From Xanthomonas sp. XNM01 (GTDB lineage: Bacteria > Pseudomonadota > Gammaproteobacteria > Xanthomonadales > Xanthomonadaceae), in NCBI RefSeq assembly GCF_014851915.1, contig NZ_JACVAP010000002.1, positions 496,001-560,000 of the forward strand: DNA of 64,000 bases. Direction: 5' to 3'. A program made the position numbers and the translations under genes. The notes beneath the pieces are model-generated. The model had not been told where the DNA came from. It did not search any database and saw only the letters and a program-made list of their open reading frames with translations. Shown one piece after another: positions 17,135 to 25,123 of the stretch. The first letter of the stretch is position 1; each line of letters begins with the position of its first letter.

Positions 17135-18160
17135 ATGGTGTCGGCGGTACTCGCGGAACTGCTGGCGGCACGCCGGCCGGTGCTGAACCAGCACGTGGCC
17201 CAGGCGCGTCGACGCTGGCCGTCGCTGGATACGGCCGCGTTCTCGGCCTTCGTCGCGCAGACGCTGGATCCGTTGTGCGTGGCCGTCGCGCGGGTCGATC
17301 CTGCCGCCGTGCAGCCGGTCGGCGAGCTGGCGTTCGAACTCGGCCTGGACCTGGTCGGGCAGGGGCTGGCCGGCCCGGCGGCGCGCCTGCCGTGGGTCGA
17401 CCAGGCCTGGCAGCGGCTGGCGCCGGCCGCGGCAGCGCTGCTGGTGCAGGCGCCGCGCGAGACGCTGGGGGCGATCAGCAATGCCGTCCTGCGTCTTGCC
17501 GACGTGTCCGGCGCGCGTGTCGATGCGTGGATCGACGCGATGGCGGCGCTGGCGCCAGGCTGCCGCTCGGTCGCGCAGTTCCGTGCGGTCGGCGCGTTGT
17601 GCGCGTGGCGTGCCGGCATGGCCCAGCTGCGCCGCCCTGCGCTGGAGCAGGGTGATCGGCTGCCGGCTGCACTGGCCGTGGCCGCACTGGGCGGCGAAGG
17701 CGACGACTGGGGCATGCTGCGCGGCCGGTTCGAGGCCGACCGCTGGTGGCATCCCGGCATGACCGGTGCCGATCGCCGTGGCTGGACCGTCGGCGGTTTC
17801 ACCGGTCTGGGCGGGCCGTTCGCGGTGCCGCCGCGGCTGCGTGCCGTCGCCGACGGGTTCGTGGCCGAAAGCGCCGGCCGCTGTTTCCTGCTGATGGCCG
17901 ACGCCTTCGGCGCGGTGGTGCTGCCGGCCAGCGCCGAGGAGTTCGCTGCCGGCAGCGAGACGCCGGCGGAGGTGCCGGCCGGGGCAGCCGCGCTGCGCAG
18001 GGCGGACGGATCCGATGACGCTGGGCCCGCTGCTGCCGCTGCTGCCGCTGCGGTCGACTTCGCACCGCGCGGAAGCGTGCGCGCGGTGGCCGGAGGCGCC
18101 GGCGTCGCACTGTGCTCACCGCTCTCGCACCACGTGCGGCTGCTGCCGGGAATGCCGTGA
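17135..18160 (+). CDS. Unknown protein of the MoxR/VWA operon (341 aa)
   Basis: I do not recognise this protein. It is Ala-, Arg- and Trp-rich, soluble (no signal peptide or clear membrane helix), and mostly helical up to residue 190. A more conserved-looking section follows (DRWWHPGMTG, RRGWTVGGFTGLGGPF, CFLLMADAFGAVVLP), then an Ala-rich C-terminus. The section with alternating hydrophobic residues around 195-270 may be a beta-rich domain. Its place between a MoxR ATPase and its VWA protein suggests an adaptor or client-binding subunit; this is inference from position only. The start (ATG 17135) directly follows the ATPase stop, and the end overlaps the next start (GTGA at 18157-18160). Confidence 0.75.
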   Translation: MVSAVLAELLAARRPVLNQHVAQARRRWPSLDTAAFSAFVAQTLDPLCVAVARVDPAAVQPVGELAFELGLDLVGQGLAGPAARLPWVDQAWQRLAPAAAALLVQAPRETLGAISNAVLRLADVSGARVDAWIDAMAALAPGCRSVAQFRAVGALCAWRAGMAQLRRPALEQGDRLPAALAVAALGGEGDDWGMLRGRFEADRWWHPGMTGADRRGWTVGGFTGLGGPFAVPPRLRAVADGFVAESAGRCFLLMADAFGAVVLPASAEEFAAGSETPAEVPAGAAALRRADGSDDAGPAAAAAAAAVDFAPRGSVRAVAGGAGVALCSPLSHHVRLLPGMP

Positions 18161-19959
18161 GCGAAGAGGCCGTTTCCACGCTGATGGACGCATGGCGTGC
18201 GGCGTGGCCGCAGGCGCTGGCCGCGTGGAGCCGGTTCACCCGGCTGCAGGATCCGCGGTTGTGCGCGACCCGGGTCGAAGCGGCCGGAGAGGGCCTGAGC
18301 GGCAGCTTCGCGATGATCCGCCTGGTCGACCAGCGGGTGGTGATCGACCTGGCCGAGGTGACGCGCTTCGGGCTGCACGACCACGCGGTGGAGATCCTCG
18401 CCCACGAGATCGGCCACCACGTGCTGGCGCCGGCCACTGCCAGCGATCATGCCAGTCTGCTGGCGCGGATCCGGCGTGCGCTGCCGACGCTGGAAGCGCA
18501 TGCGCCGATGGTCGCCAATCTCTATACCGACCTGTTGATCAACGACCGCCTGCAGCGCCAGTGCGGGCTGCGCATGGCGGAGATCTACCAGCGGCTCGCC
18601 GCCCATGCCGGGCCGTCCACGCCGGGCGCATCGCCGGTGTGGACCCTGTACATGGGCATCTACGAACAGCTCTGGCAGCAGGCAGCCGGAACGCTGGGCG
18701 GCCCTGTCGACGACGCGGAACTGCGCGGCGACGCCTGGCTCGGCGCGCGGGTGATCCGGGTCTATGCCGGCGAGTGGATGGACGGGGCGGGACGCTTCGC
18801 CGCATTGCTGCTGCCGCGCCTGCTGGAACAGGCCGGCGACGCGCGCGTGGACGCGCTGATGGACACCCGCCAGGCCGGGCAGGGCAGCCAGCCGGCCGGC
18901 CTGGACCGGCTGGAAGAAGACGAGCTGGCGCCGGTGCCGCATCCGTCGATGGATCCCCGCATCACCGGCGAGGCCGCCGACGTCGACCAGGCGGTGGTGC
19001 AAGGCGACGATGCGCCCGCGCGCGACGGCCAGCCGGGTGCGCAGGCGCGCGAGCCGTTCGAGTATGGCGAGATCCTGCGCGCCGCAGGGCTGGATCTGGA
19101 CGACCATCAACTGGCGGTGCGCTACTACCGCGAGCGGGCGCTGCCGCATCTGGTGCGGTATCCGGTGCGCCCGCAGCCGCAGGCGCTGGAGCCCCAGATC
19201 GAAGGACTCGAGCCATGGGAACCCGGCGATCCGCTGGACGCGGTGGACTGGCTGCAGAGCGTGCTGCAGTCGCCGCGGGTGGTGCCCGGGCTGACGACCG
19301 TGCAGCGCGTGTACGGGCTGGCGCCGGGCCGCGAACCGGACGACGAGCCCATCGACCTGGACCTGTACGTGGACAGCTCGGGCTCGATGCCCGACCCGCA
19401 GCAGCGCACCTCGTGGCTGGCCTTGGCCGGTGCGGTCATCGCGCTGTCGGCGCTGCGCGTGGGCGCGCGCGTGCAGGCCACGCTGTGGAGCGGCAAGCAC
19501 CAGTACCTGCACACCGACGGCTTCGTGCGCTCCGAAGACGAGGTGCTGAAGGTGCTGACCGGCTACTTCGGCGGCGCCACCGCCTTCCCGATCCACCGCC
19601 TGCGCGAGACCTACGCGCAGCGTCCGCCGCAGGCGCGTGCGGTGCACATCCTGCACCTGTCCGACGATGGCATCACCACGATGTTCGACGACGACGAGCG
19701 CGGGACCAGCGGCTGGGACGTGGCCGCCGGCGCGCTCGCTGCCGCACGCGGCGGCGGCACGATGGCGTTGAACCTCTACAGCCCGCTGCCGGACACGCTC
19801 GCCGACCGGTCGGCTGCCGGCTGGACAGCGGATCTGCTGCGCGCGCGCGATGCGGGCTGGGACATGCACGTGGTGCGTGACATGCCGGAGCTGCTCGGGT
19901 TCGCCCAGGCGTTCAGCCGTCGCCATTACCAGCAGGCGGGCACGGGAACGGGCCGATGA
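18157..19959 (+). CDS. HExxH metallopeptidase-like and VWA domain protein
   Basis: The 600-residue protein starts at GTG 18157 inside the previous stop (GTGA). The N-terminal part has HEIGH at 83-87 in EILAHEIGHHVLAPA, the zinc-binding motif, followed by a helical region with NLYTDLLINDRLQR. The C-terminal part is a VWA domain with the MIDAS motif DSSGS at 406-410, a Thr-containing GGATAFP and a later acidic LSDDGI. The combination resembles DUF2201 proteins (metallopeptidase-like plus VWA-like domains), which go with MoxR ATPases. There is no signal peptide, so it works in the cytoplasm. Whether the HEIGH site cleaves protein or only binds metal cannot be told. The acidic, Gln/Gly-rich middle (about 235-300) looks flexible. 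It overlaps the radical SAM gene by 4 bases. Confidence 0.85.
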   Translation: MSEEAVSTLMDAWRAAWPQALAAWSRFTRLQDPRLCATRVEAAGEGLSGSFAMIRLVDQRVVIDLAEVTRFGLHDHAVEILAHEIGHHVLAPATASDHASLLARIRRALPTLEAHAPMVANLYTDLLINDRLQRQCGLRMAEIYQRLAAHAGPSTPGASPVWTLYMGIYEQLWQQAAGTLGGPVDDAELRGDAWLGARVIRVYAGEWMDGAGRFAALLLPRLLEQAGDARVDALMDTRQAGQGSQPAGLDRLEEDELAPVPHPSMDPRITGEAADVDQAVVQGDDAPARDGQPGAQAREPFEYGEILRAAGLDLDDHQLAVRYYRERALPHLVRYPVRPQPQALEPQIEGLEPWEPGDPLDAVDWLQSVLQSPRVVPGLTTVQRVYGLAPGREPDDEPIDLDLYVDSSGSMPDPQQRTSWLALAGAVIALSALRVGARVQATLWSGKHQYLHTDGFVRSEDEVLKVLTGYFGGATAFPIHRLRETYAQRPPQARAVHILHLSDDGITTMFDDDERGTSGWDVAAGALAAARGGGTMALNLYSPLPDTLADRSAAGWTADLLRARDAGWDMHVVRDMPELLGFAQAFSRRHYQQAGTGTGR

Positions 19960-20927
19960 TCGTGCTGTGGCGGATCACCACCGTCTGCAACCTTGCATGC
20001 GGTTCCTGCGCCTACGACCGGCGCGTCGTGCAGCCGCGCCGGCAGGTGGACGCCGACGAGGTGGAGCGCGTCGCCACGCTGCTGGGCCGCTACCAGGTGA
20101 CCAGCGGCGAGCCGGTGATGCTGAGCTGGCTGGGCGGCGAACCCCTGCTGTGGCCTGGCGTGCTCGCCCTGTCGCGGCGGTTGCGGCAGCAGCATGGCCT
20201 GCGCCTGAGCGTGACCACCAACGGGACCACGCTGCGGCGTGCCGGCATGGTCGAGGCGCTGGCCGAAGCCTTCGACGAGATCACCGTCAGCATCGATGCG
20301 CCCGATGCCGTGCATGAACGACTGCGCGGCTGGCCGGGCGGCATGTCGCAGCTGGCAGACGGTATCCGCAGGCTGGCGCGGCTGCGCGATGCCGGCGCCG
20401 CACTGACGCTGCGGGCGAACGTGGTGCTGATGCAGGACACCCTGCCGTCGTTCGAGGCACTGTGTGCCTGCCTGGCCGACTGGGGCGTGGAGCAGATCAC
20501 CTTCAACCAGCTGGGCGGACGCGACCGCCCGGAATTCCATCGGCAGCAGGCGCTGGCGCCTGCCGATGTCGACCGGCTGCGTGCGGCCATGCCGGCCCTG
20601 GTGGCAGCGTTGAAGGCGCGTGGCGTGCGCCTGCATGCCGAGGACGGCTACCTGGCCCGGCTGGAGGCCAGTGCACGCGGTCAGGCACTGGCGGTGCACG
20701 ACTGCGAGTCGCGTCGTCCGACGCTGTTCATCGACGAGCATGCGCGGATCGCGCCCTGCAGCTTCACCGTCGACGACTTCGGGCTGCCGACCCGTGCGCT
20801 GCGCAGCGTGGCCGATGTGGCCGCGCTGCGGTCGCGACTCTCGGCGCGCCGACGTGCCGCACCCTCAGCGGTCTGCGGCGATTGCCCGTCCACCCAGGTG
20901 TTTTCCAAGTTCGGGGCATGCGCATGA
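19956..20927 (+). CDS. Radical SAM enzyme with SPASM-like C-terminus
   Basis: The 323-residue protein has the cluster motif CNLACGSC (Cys11, Cys15, Cys18), the SAM-binding WLGGEPLLWP, and VTTNGTTL and ITVSIDAP strands of the radical SAM barrel. The C-terminal part has further cysteines (HDCES, APCS, CGDCP, FGAC) arranged like the auxiliary cluster ligands of SPASM/twitch proteins. Such enzymes modify peptides or proteins, or mature other enzymes. No peptide precursor gene is evident beside it, so the substrate may be a protein of the same operon. It is coupled to its neighbours at both ends (ATGA overlaps at 19956 and 20924). Confidence 0.88.
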   Translation: MIVLWRITTVCNLACGSCAYDRRVVQPRRQVDADEVERVATLLGRYQVTSGEPVMLSWLGGEPLLWPGVLALSRRLRQQHGLRLSVTTNGTTLRRAGMVEALAEAFDEITVSIDAPDAVHERLRGWPGGMSQLADGIRRLARLRDAGAALTLRANVVLMQDTLPSFEALCACLADWGVEQITFNQLGGRDRPEFHRQQALAPADVDRLRAAMPALVAALKARGVRLHAEDGYLARLEASARGQALAVHDCESRRPTLFIDEHARIAPCSFTVDDFGLPTRALRSVADVAALRSRLSARRRAAPSAVCGDCPSTQVFSKFGACA

Positions 20928-21505
20928 ACACCGGTCCCTCGCTCGATGCGTTGCTGCGGCGGCTGCTGGACACGCCGCCCGACTTCCTCGACCCGCCACG
21001 GCAGAACGGCGGCGGCCAGGTCCACGTCGCCGCCGTGGTCAACGATGTGCTGGCCGGCCACGGCGCGCAGCCCACGCCTGCGCTGCTGTCGACGCTGGGC
21101 GGCGAGCTGCGCGGCGTGTCCACGCAGCAGCTGACGCTGTCGGCGGTCACTGCCTGGCTGCTGGCGGACGAGGCGTGGCGGCACTGGCCGCTGCCCGGCG
21201 ATGCGCTGTTGGCATTGTTCGCCGATGCGGTGCCCGCGCTGGCTGCCGAGGCGCCGGCCAGCCGCTATGTGCTGGAGCCGGAGCGGCGCGAGGAACTGGT
21301 GCGCACCACCGTCGCCAGGCTCGGCCTGCAGCCCGATGGCGAAACCGCCGCGCAGGCCGCCGATCGGCTGGCAAGCGTCAGTGGCGTCGAGCGCCGCCGT
21401 CTGCTGCAGGCCAGCCGCGCGGCCGAGGCACGGGCGCGGGCGATCCGCGAGGCGCTGGCGCGCAAGGCCGCCGAGGAGTCGGCCGACAAATGGACGCGCG
21501 AGTGA
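20924..21505 (+). CDS. Unknown helical protein of the MoxR/VWA operon (193 aa)
   Basis: The ATG at 20924 overlaps the radical SAM stop; a second ATG lies 6 bases earlier. The 193-residue product begins MNTGPSLDALLRRLLDTPPD, is Ala/Leu-rich and soluble, and ends in a long charged helix (RAAEARARAIREALARKAAEE). I recognise no domain. It may be a small partner or substrate carrier for the radical SAM enzyme, judged only by its place between that gene and the adenylating enzyme. The end overlaps the next gene. Confidence 0.72.
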   Translation: MNTGPSLDALLRRLLDTPPDFLDPPRQNGGGQVHVAAVVNDVLAGHGAQPTPALLSTLGGELRGVSTQQLTLSAVTAWLLADEAWRHWPLPGDALLALFADAVPALAAEAPASRYVLEPERREELVRTTVARLGLQPDGETAAQAADRLASVSGVERRRLLQASRAAEARARAIREALARKAAEESADKWTRE

Positions 21506-22890
21506 ACACAGGTCCCGACGCGGAGCCCGACGATGCCGAGCGGTACCCGACGCTGGGCGAGGCCGGCCGGGCGATGCTGCAGCGCATGCGCGAACATCCA
21601 TGCGCGCCGCTGTTCCGCAATGCCAGCGGCAATCGGCTGCTGGCGGCGGAAGTGGAAGAACTGCGGGCGTACGAGCGCGCCATCGCGGCGGCCCGGTTCG
21701 CCTGGTCGCCAGGCTGCCCGCCACCGTGGCTGGATGCGTTCGTCGCGCGCACCGTTGCGCAGGTGCCGCATTACCGCGCACAGGCCGGCGGTGCATCTGC
21801 CGACGTCGGGTTCGCTGACATCAGGTTCGCCGACATCGTGCCGGTCGACCGTGGCGACCTCGCCGCCGACATCGCCCGCTTCGTGCCCGACGACGTCGCG
21901 CTGGAGCGGATGATCAATTTCAGAACCACCGGCACCACCGGCCACCCGCTGGTGCTGCCGTCGCATCCGCGCGTCGCGGCCCGCTACCTGGCGTTCCACA
22001 AGCGCGCGCTGGCGCGGCTGGGCATCGTCCTGCGGCACGGCGCCGGGCAGATGGGGGTGATGCTGCTGGGCATGCAGCAGCGCTGTTTCACCTATGTGTC
22101 GGTGACCCCGACGATGGGCGAATCGGGCCTGGCCAAGATCAACCTGCATCCGGCCGACTGGCGCCACCCCGACGACCGCGCGCGCTACATCGACGCGATG
22201 GCGCCCGAGGTGATCGCCGGCGACCCGATCTCGTTCGCGACGCTGCTGGAGCTGCCGCTGGCGCATCGGCCGCGCGCGCTGCTGTCGGTGTCGATGGCGC
22301 TGTCGCCGGCGCTGCGCGAACGCCTGCAGCAGCGCTTCGGCTGCCCGGTGCTGGACATCTACTCGATGAACGAAGCGGGTCCGCTGGCGGTGTACGACGA
22401 GACGCTTGGCGGCCATCTGCTGCTGCAGCCGGGGATGTACGTGGAGATCCTGGATGCTGCCGGGCAGCCGTCGCCGGCGGGGCAGGACGGTGAGATCGTG
22501 CTGACCGGCGGCTTCAATTTCTGCCTGCCGCTGCTGCGCTACCGCAGCGGCGACCGCGGCCGGCTGGCGATGACGGACGAAGGGCCGATGATCGTCGGCC
22601 TGCAGGGCAGGCGGCCCGTGCGCTACCTGACCGCCACCGGTCAGTGGATCAACAACATCGACCTGAGCCATGCGCTGGCCCGGCTGCCGCTGTCGCGTTA
22701 CAGCGTGCACCAGCACGCCGATGCCGGTGTCGTGCTGCGCCTTGCGGCCAGCGAAGCCGGCCATGCCGCCGAGGCCGCCGCGTTGCTGCAGGCGGCGCTG
22801 CTGGGGCGCCCGGTCGCCGTGGCCGTGCTGGACGCCGAGGACAAGGTGCTGCAGTACACGACCGAACTGGAAGAAGGGCTGGCCGCATGA
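21490..22890 (+). CDS. Adenylate-forming enzyme related to phenylacetate-CoA ligase
   Basis: The 466-residue protein has the marks of the PaaK-like ANL family: the phosphate-binding loop FRTTGTTGHPLVLP near residue 145, YSMNEAGPLAVYD (the A5-type Glu) near 293-305, LPLLRYRSGDRGRLA (the A7/A8-type Arg and Asp), and a short C-terminal domain beginning at GLQGRRPVRYLTATGQWI. Such enzymes activate a carboxylic acid as an acyl-adenylate and pass it to CoA or another acceptor. The substrate is unknown. ATG 21490 has GAGGAG 11 bases upstream; GTG 21502 would repeat the 4-base overlap seen elsewhere in the operon and is a real alternative. The region GTG/ATG overlaps the preceding gene by up to 16 bases. 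Confidence 0.82.
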   Translation: MDARVNTGPDAEPDDAERYPTLGEAGRAMLQRMREHPCAPLFRNASGNRLLAAEVEELRAYERAIAAARFAWSPGCPPPWLDAFVARTVAQVPHYRAQAGGASADVGFADIRFADIVPVDRGDLAADIARFVPDDVALERMINFRTTGTTGHPLVLPSHPRVAARYLAFHKRALARLGIVLRHGAGQMGVMLLGMQQRCFTYVSVTPTMGESGLAKINLHPADWRHPDDRARYIDAMAPEVIAGDPISFATLLELPLAHRPRALLSVSMALSPALRERLQQRFGCPVLDIYSMNEAGPLAVYDETLGGHLLLQPGMYVEILDAAGQPSPAGQDGEIVLTGGFNFCLPLLRYRSGDRGRLAMTDEGPMIVGLQGRRPVRYLTATGQWINNIDLSHALARLPLSRYSVHQHADAGVVLRLAASEAGHAAEAAALLQAALLGRPVAVAVLDAEDKVLQYTTELEEGLAA

Positions 22891-23456
22891 CGGCACTGGA
22901 AGTCGCCGCCAACGCGATGGTGAGCCTGTCGATCCTGCTGGCCGCGCGCAACAGCGTGCACACCTGGTGGACCGGCATCATCGGCTGCGCGCTGTTCGCG
23001 CGGCTGTTCTGGACGACCCAGCTGTACGCCGACGTCACCCTGCAGCTGTTCTTCATCGCCGCCAGTGCGGTCGGCTGGTGGCACTGGCGCGGCGGCCGCG
23101 CCGAGGGCGTGCTGCCGATCCGCCGCACGCCGCTGCGCAGCCTGGGGTGGATGCTGCTGGCCGCGGTGCTCGCAGCGGTCGGCTACGGAGCACTGCTGCA
23201 TCGTTTCACCGATGCGTATGCGCCCTTCGCCGACTCTGCGGTGCTGTGCCTGTCGGTGCTGGCCCAGCTGCTGCTGATGCGGCGGCGGCTGGAGACCTGG
23301 CCGGTGTGGCTGCTGGTCAACAGCATCGCGGTGCCGCTGTACGCCTCGCGCGGGCTGAACCTCACCGCGGTGCTGTACGTGGCCTACTGGATCAACGCGC
23401 TGGTCGCGTGGCGGCACTGGCGCCGGTTGATGCGCGACCAGGCCAGAGCGGCATGA
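22887..23456 (+). CDS. pnuC: Nicotinamide riboside transporter PnuC
   Basis: The 189-residue membrane protein has about seven hydrophobic segments and the PnuC patterns SILLAARNSVHTWWTGIIGCALFARLFW near the N-terminus, AASAVGWWHWRGG, and ETWPVWLLVNSIAVPLYASRGLNLTAVLYVAYWINALVAW-like text at the C-terminus. The WxxN(x)ia region lines the substrate path in known PnuC structures. It brings nicotinamide riboside into the cell by facilitated diffusion; trapping depends on phosphorylation by the next gene's product. Both ends are coupled to neighbours (ATGA at 22887 and 23453). Confidence 0.92.
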   Translation: MTALEVAANAMVSLSILLAARNSVHTWWTGIIGCALFARLFWTTQLYADVTLQLFFIAASAVGWWHWRGGRAEGVLPIRRTPLRSLGWMLLAAVLAAVGYGALLHRFTDAYAPFADSAVLCLSVLAQLLLMRRRLETWPVWLLVNSIAVPLYASRGLNLTAVLYVAYWINALVAWRHWRRLMRDQARAA

Positions 23457-24550
23457 GCCGGTTCCGCACCGGCCTGGTGGTGGGCAAGTTCTGCCCATTG
23501 CATCGCGGGCACCAGTTCATCCTCGACCAGGCACAGGCCCGCTGTGGGCGGCTGATCGTGATCAGCTACACCCAGCCGGACTTCGTGGGCATGGACGCGG
23601 CGCGGCGCGAACGCTGGCTGGCCGCGCTGTATCCGCATGCGCAGCGGCTGGTACTGGACGATGCGCGGCTGGCCGCGCACTGCCGGCGGCTCGGCCTGGC
23701 GGTGCGGACCCTGCCGCACAACGACGCCGACGACGACACGCAGCGGCGTTTCGTCGCCTGGCTGCTGCGCGAGGTGCTCGACGCCCGCGTGGATGCGGTG
23801 TTCACCAGCGAGGCCTACGGCCCGGGGTTTGCCGAGGTGTTGTCGGAGGAGCAGCAGGCATGCGGCGGTCCAACGGTGGTGCATGTGGAGATCGACCGCG
23901 CGCGCCTGCAGGTGCCGGTCTCCGGCTCGCTGCTGCGCGAGGACCTGCATGCCCGGCGCGCACAGCTGGCGCCGCAGGTGTACCGCGACTTCGTCGCCCG
24001 CGTTGCCATCCTCGGCGGCGAGTCCACCGGAAAGTCGACGCTAGCCATGCAGCTGGCCGCGCAGCTGCGGACCCGCCACGCTGCCGAGTACGGGCGCGAG
24101 CTGTGGGAGGCGCAGGGCGGCGAACTGGCCGAGGCCGACCTGCTGCGCATCGCCCAAACCCAGATCGCCCGCGAGGAATCGCTGGCCGGCAGCGCCAACC
24201 GTGTGCTGGTCTGCGACACCTCGCCGCTGACCACGTTGCTGTACGCGCAGGCGATGTTCGGTCGCGCCGATCCGGCGCTGGAAGCGCTGGCCGCCCGCCG
24301 CTACGACCTGGTGCTGCTGTGCGCACCGGACGTGCCGTTCGTGCAGGACGGCACCCGGCGCGACGACGCCTTCCGGCAGTGGCAGCATGCCTGGTACCTG
24401 CGCGGGCTGGAGGCGCGTGGCATCGTGCCGGTCCACCTGCAGGGCGACTGGGACGCCCGGCGCGTGACGGCGCTGGCGGCGATCGCGGCGTTGCCGTCCA
24501 CGTGCATCGATGCCGCTGGCCCGGCACCCGCGACGGTGCCGGCTGTCTGA
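23453..24550 (+). CDS. nadR: NadR-like NMN adenylyltransferase / ribosylnicotinamide kinase
   Basis: The 365-residue protein has an N-terminal nucleotidyltransferase domain (GKFCPLHRGHQFIL, residues 11-24, the GxFxPxHxGH motif; SGSLLREDLHARR near 160) and a C-terminal kinase domain with the P-loop GGESTGKST near residue 188 and CDTSPLTTLLY. Enterobacterial NadR has in addition an N-terminal DNA-binding domain; it is absent here, so this form is an enzyme only. It phosphorylates nicotinamide riboside to NMN and adenylates NMN to NAD. With PnuC it forms a complete uptake-and-salvage pair. It ends the operon; the 192 bases after it show no gene. Confidence 0.92.
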   Translation: MSRFRTGLVVGKFCPLHRGHQFILDQAQARCGRLIVISYTQPDFVGMDAARRERWLAALYPHAQRLVLDDARLAAHCRRLGLAVRTLPHNDADDDTQRRFVAWLLREVLDARVDAVFTSEAYGPGFAEVLSEEQQACGGPTVVHVEIDRARLQVPVSGSLLREDLHARRAQLAPQVYRDFVARVAILGGESTGKSTLAMQLAAQLRTRHAAEYGRELWEAQGGELAEADLLRIAQTQIAREESLAGSANRVLVCDTSPLTTLLYAQAMFGRADPALEALAARRYDLVLLCAPDVPFVQDGTRRDDAFRQWQHAWYLRGLEARGIVPVHLQGDWDARRVTALAAIAALPSTCIDAAGPAPATVPAV

Positions 24551-24742
24551 GCAGTGTCGTCGTCCGCCGTGGACCGGCCGGCTGTGGCGGGGGCGCGCCG
24601 CGGGCGTTCCTCCCGCAGGCCGGAGCCCATCCCTGCGGGGTGTCCAGTCGGCTCTTCGACCTGTCGCCCATCCGGTGGGGACGCAGCGGATGCCGCGCGG
24701 ACATGACCGCGGCTGGCCGCCCGACATGGACGCGTTGCGATG

Positions 24743-25003
24743 TCAGCCGGGCGGATAGCCGGCCAGCGGTTCCCCGTCGATGGCGACGATGCGGTCCAGC
24801 CGGATCCGTTCGCCGGAGTCGAGCAACATCCACTCGATGCCGTCCCGCGCGACCAGGTCGATGATGCGTGCGTGGCAGTGGCGTGGCGTCCCGTCATCGC
24901 CGATCAGTTCCAGTGCGGCGACACGACCGCGCGTGGCGGCCGCCTCGAGCAGGTCGTGGAACTCGCAGTTGATCGGGCGGTAGGGCGCAGATGCGTCGGG
25001 CAT
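24743..25003 (-). CDS. rof: Rof (YaeO)-type inhibitor of Rho termination
   Basis: The 86-residue protein matches the Rof family: YRPINCEFHDLLEAAATRG near the start, VAALEL, then ARIIDLVARDGIEWMLLDSGERIRLDRIVAIDG, aligning with E. coli YaeO along its length. Rof binds the Rho hexamer and reduces Rho-dependent termination. The ATG at 25001-25003 has GGAG about 9 bases upstream. The gene is divergent from the methyltransferase gene and convergent with the NAD operon. A small Sm-like beta fold is expected. Confidence 0.82.
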   Translation of the reverse strand: MPDASAPYRPINCEFHDLLEAAATRGRVAALELIGDDGTPRHCHARIIDLVARDGIEWMLLDSGERIRLDRIVAIDGEPLAGYPPG

Positions 25004-25123
25004 GGGATCGCTCCGGAATGCTGCGATCGTGCCGCAGCATCGCACCGGCATCCAGTGCCGGTGGTCTTGAAGACGCACCGCGGCGCCCACTAGCATCGGG
25101 CGTCCCGCGCAGGAGTGCCGCCG

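Noticed and set aside
15517-19926. Very long minus-strand open frame (1469 codons) opposite the MoxR/VWA genes
   Set aside because: It runs antisense to three genes with clear domains and has a His/Gln/Arg-rich, domain-free translation. In DNA this rich in G and C such frames are expected as shadows.
24551-24742. Continuation of the NAD operon after nadR
   Set aside because: The 192 bases after nadR contain no start with a ribosome-binding site, and the next gene (rof) is on the opposite strand.
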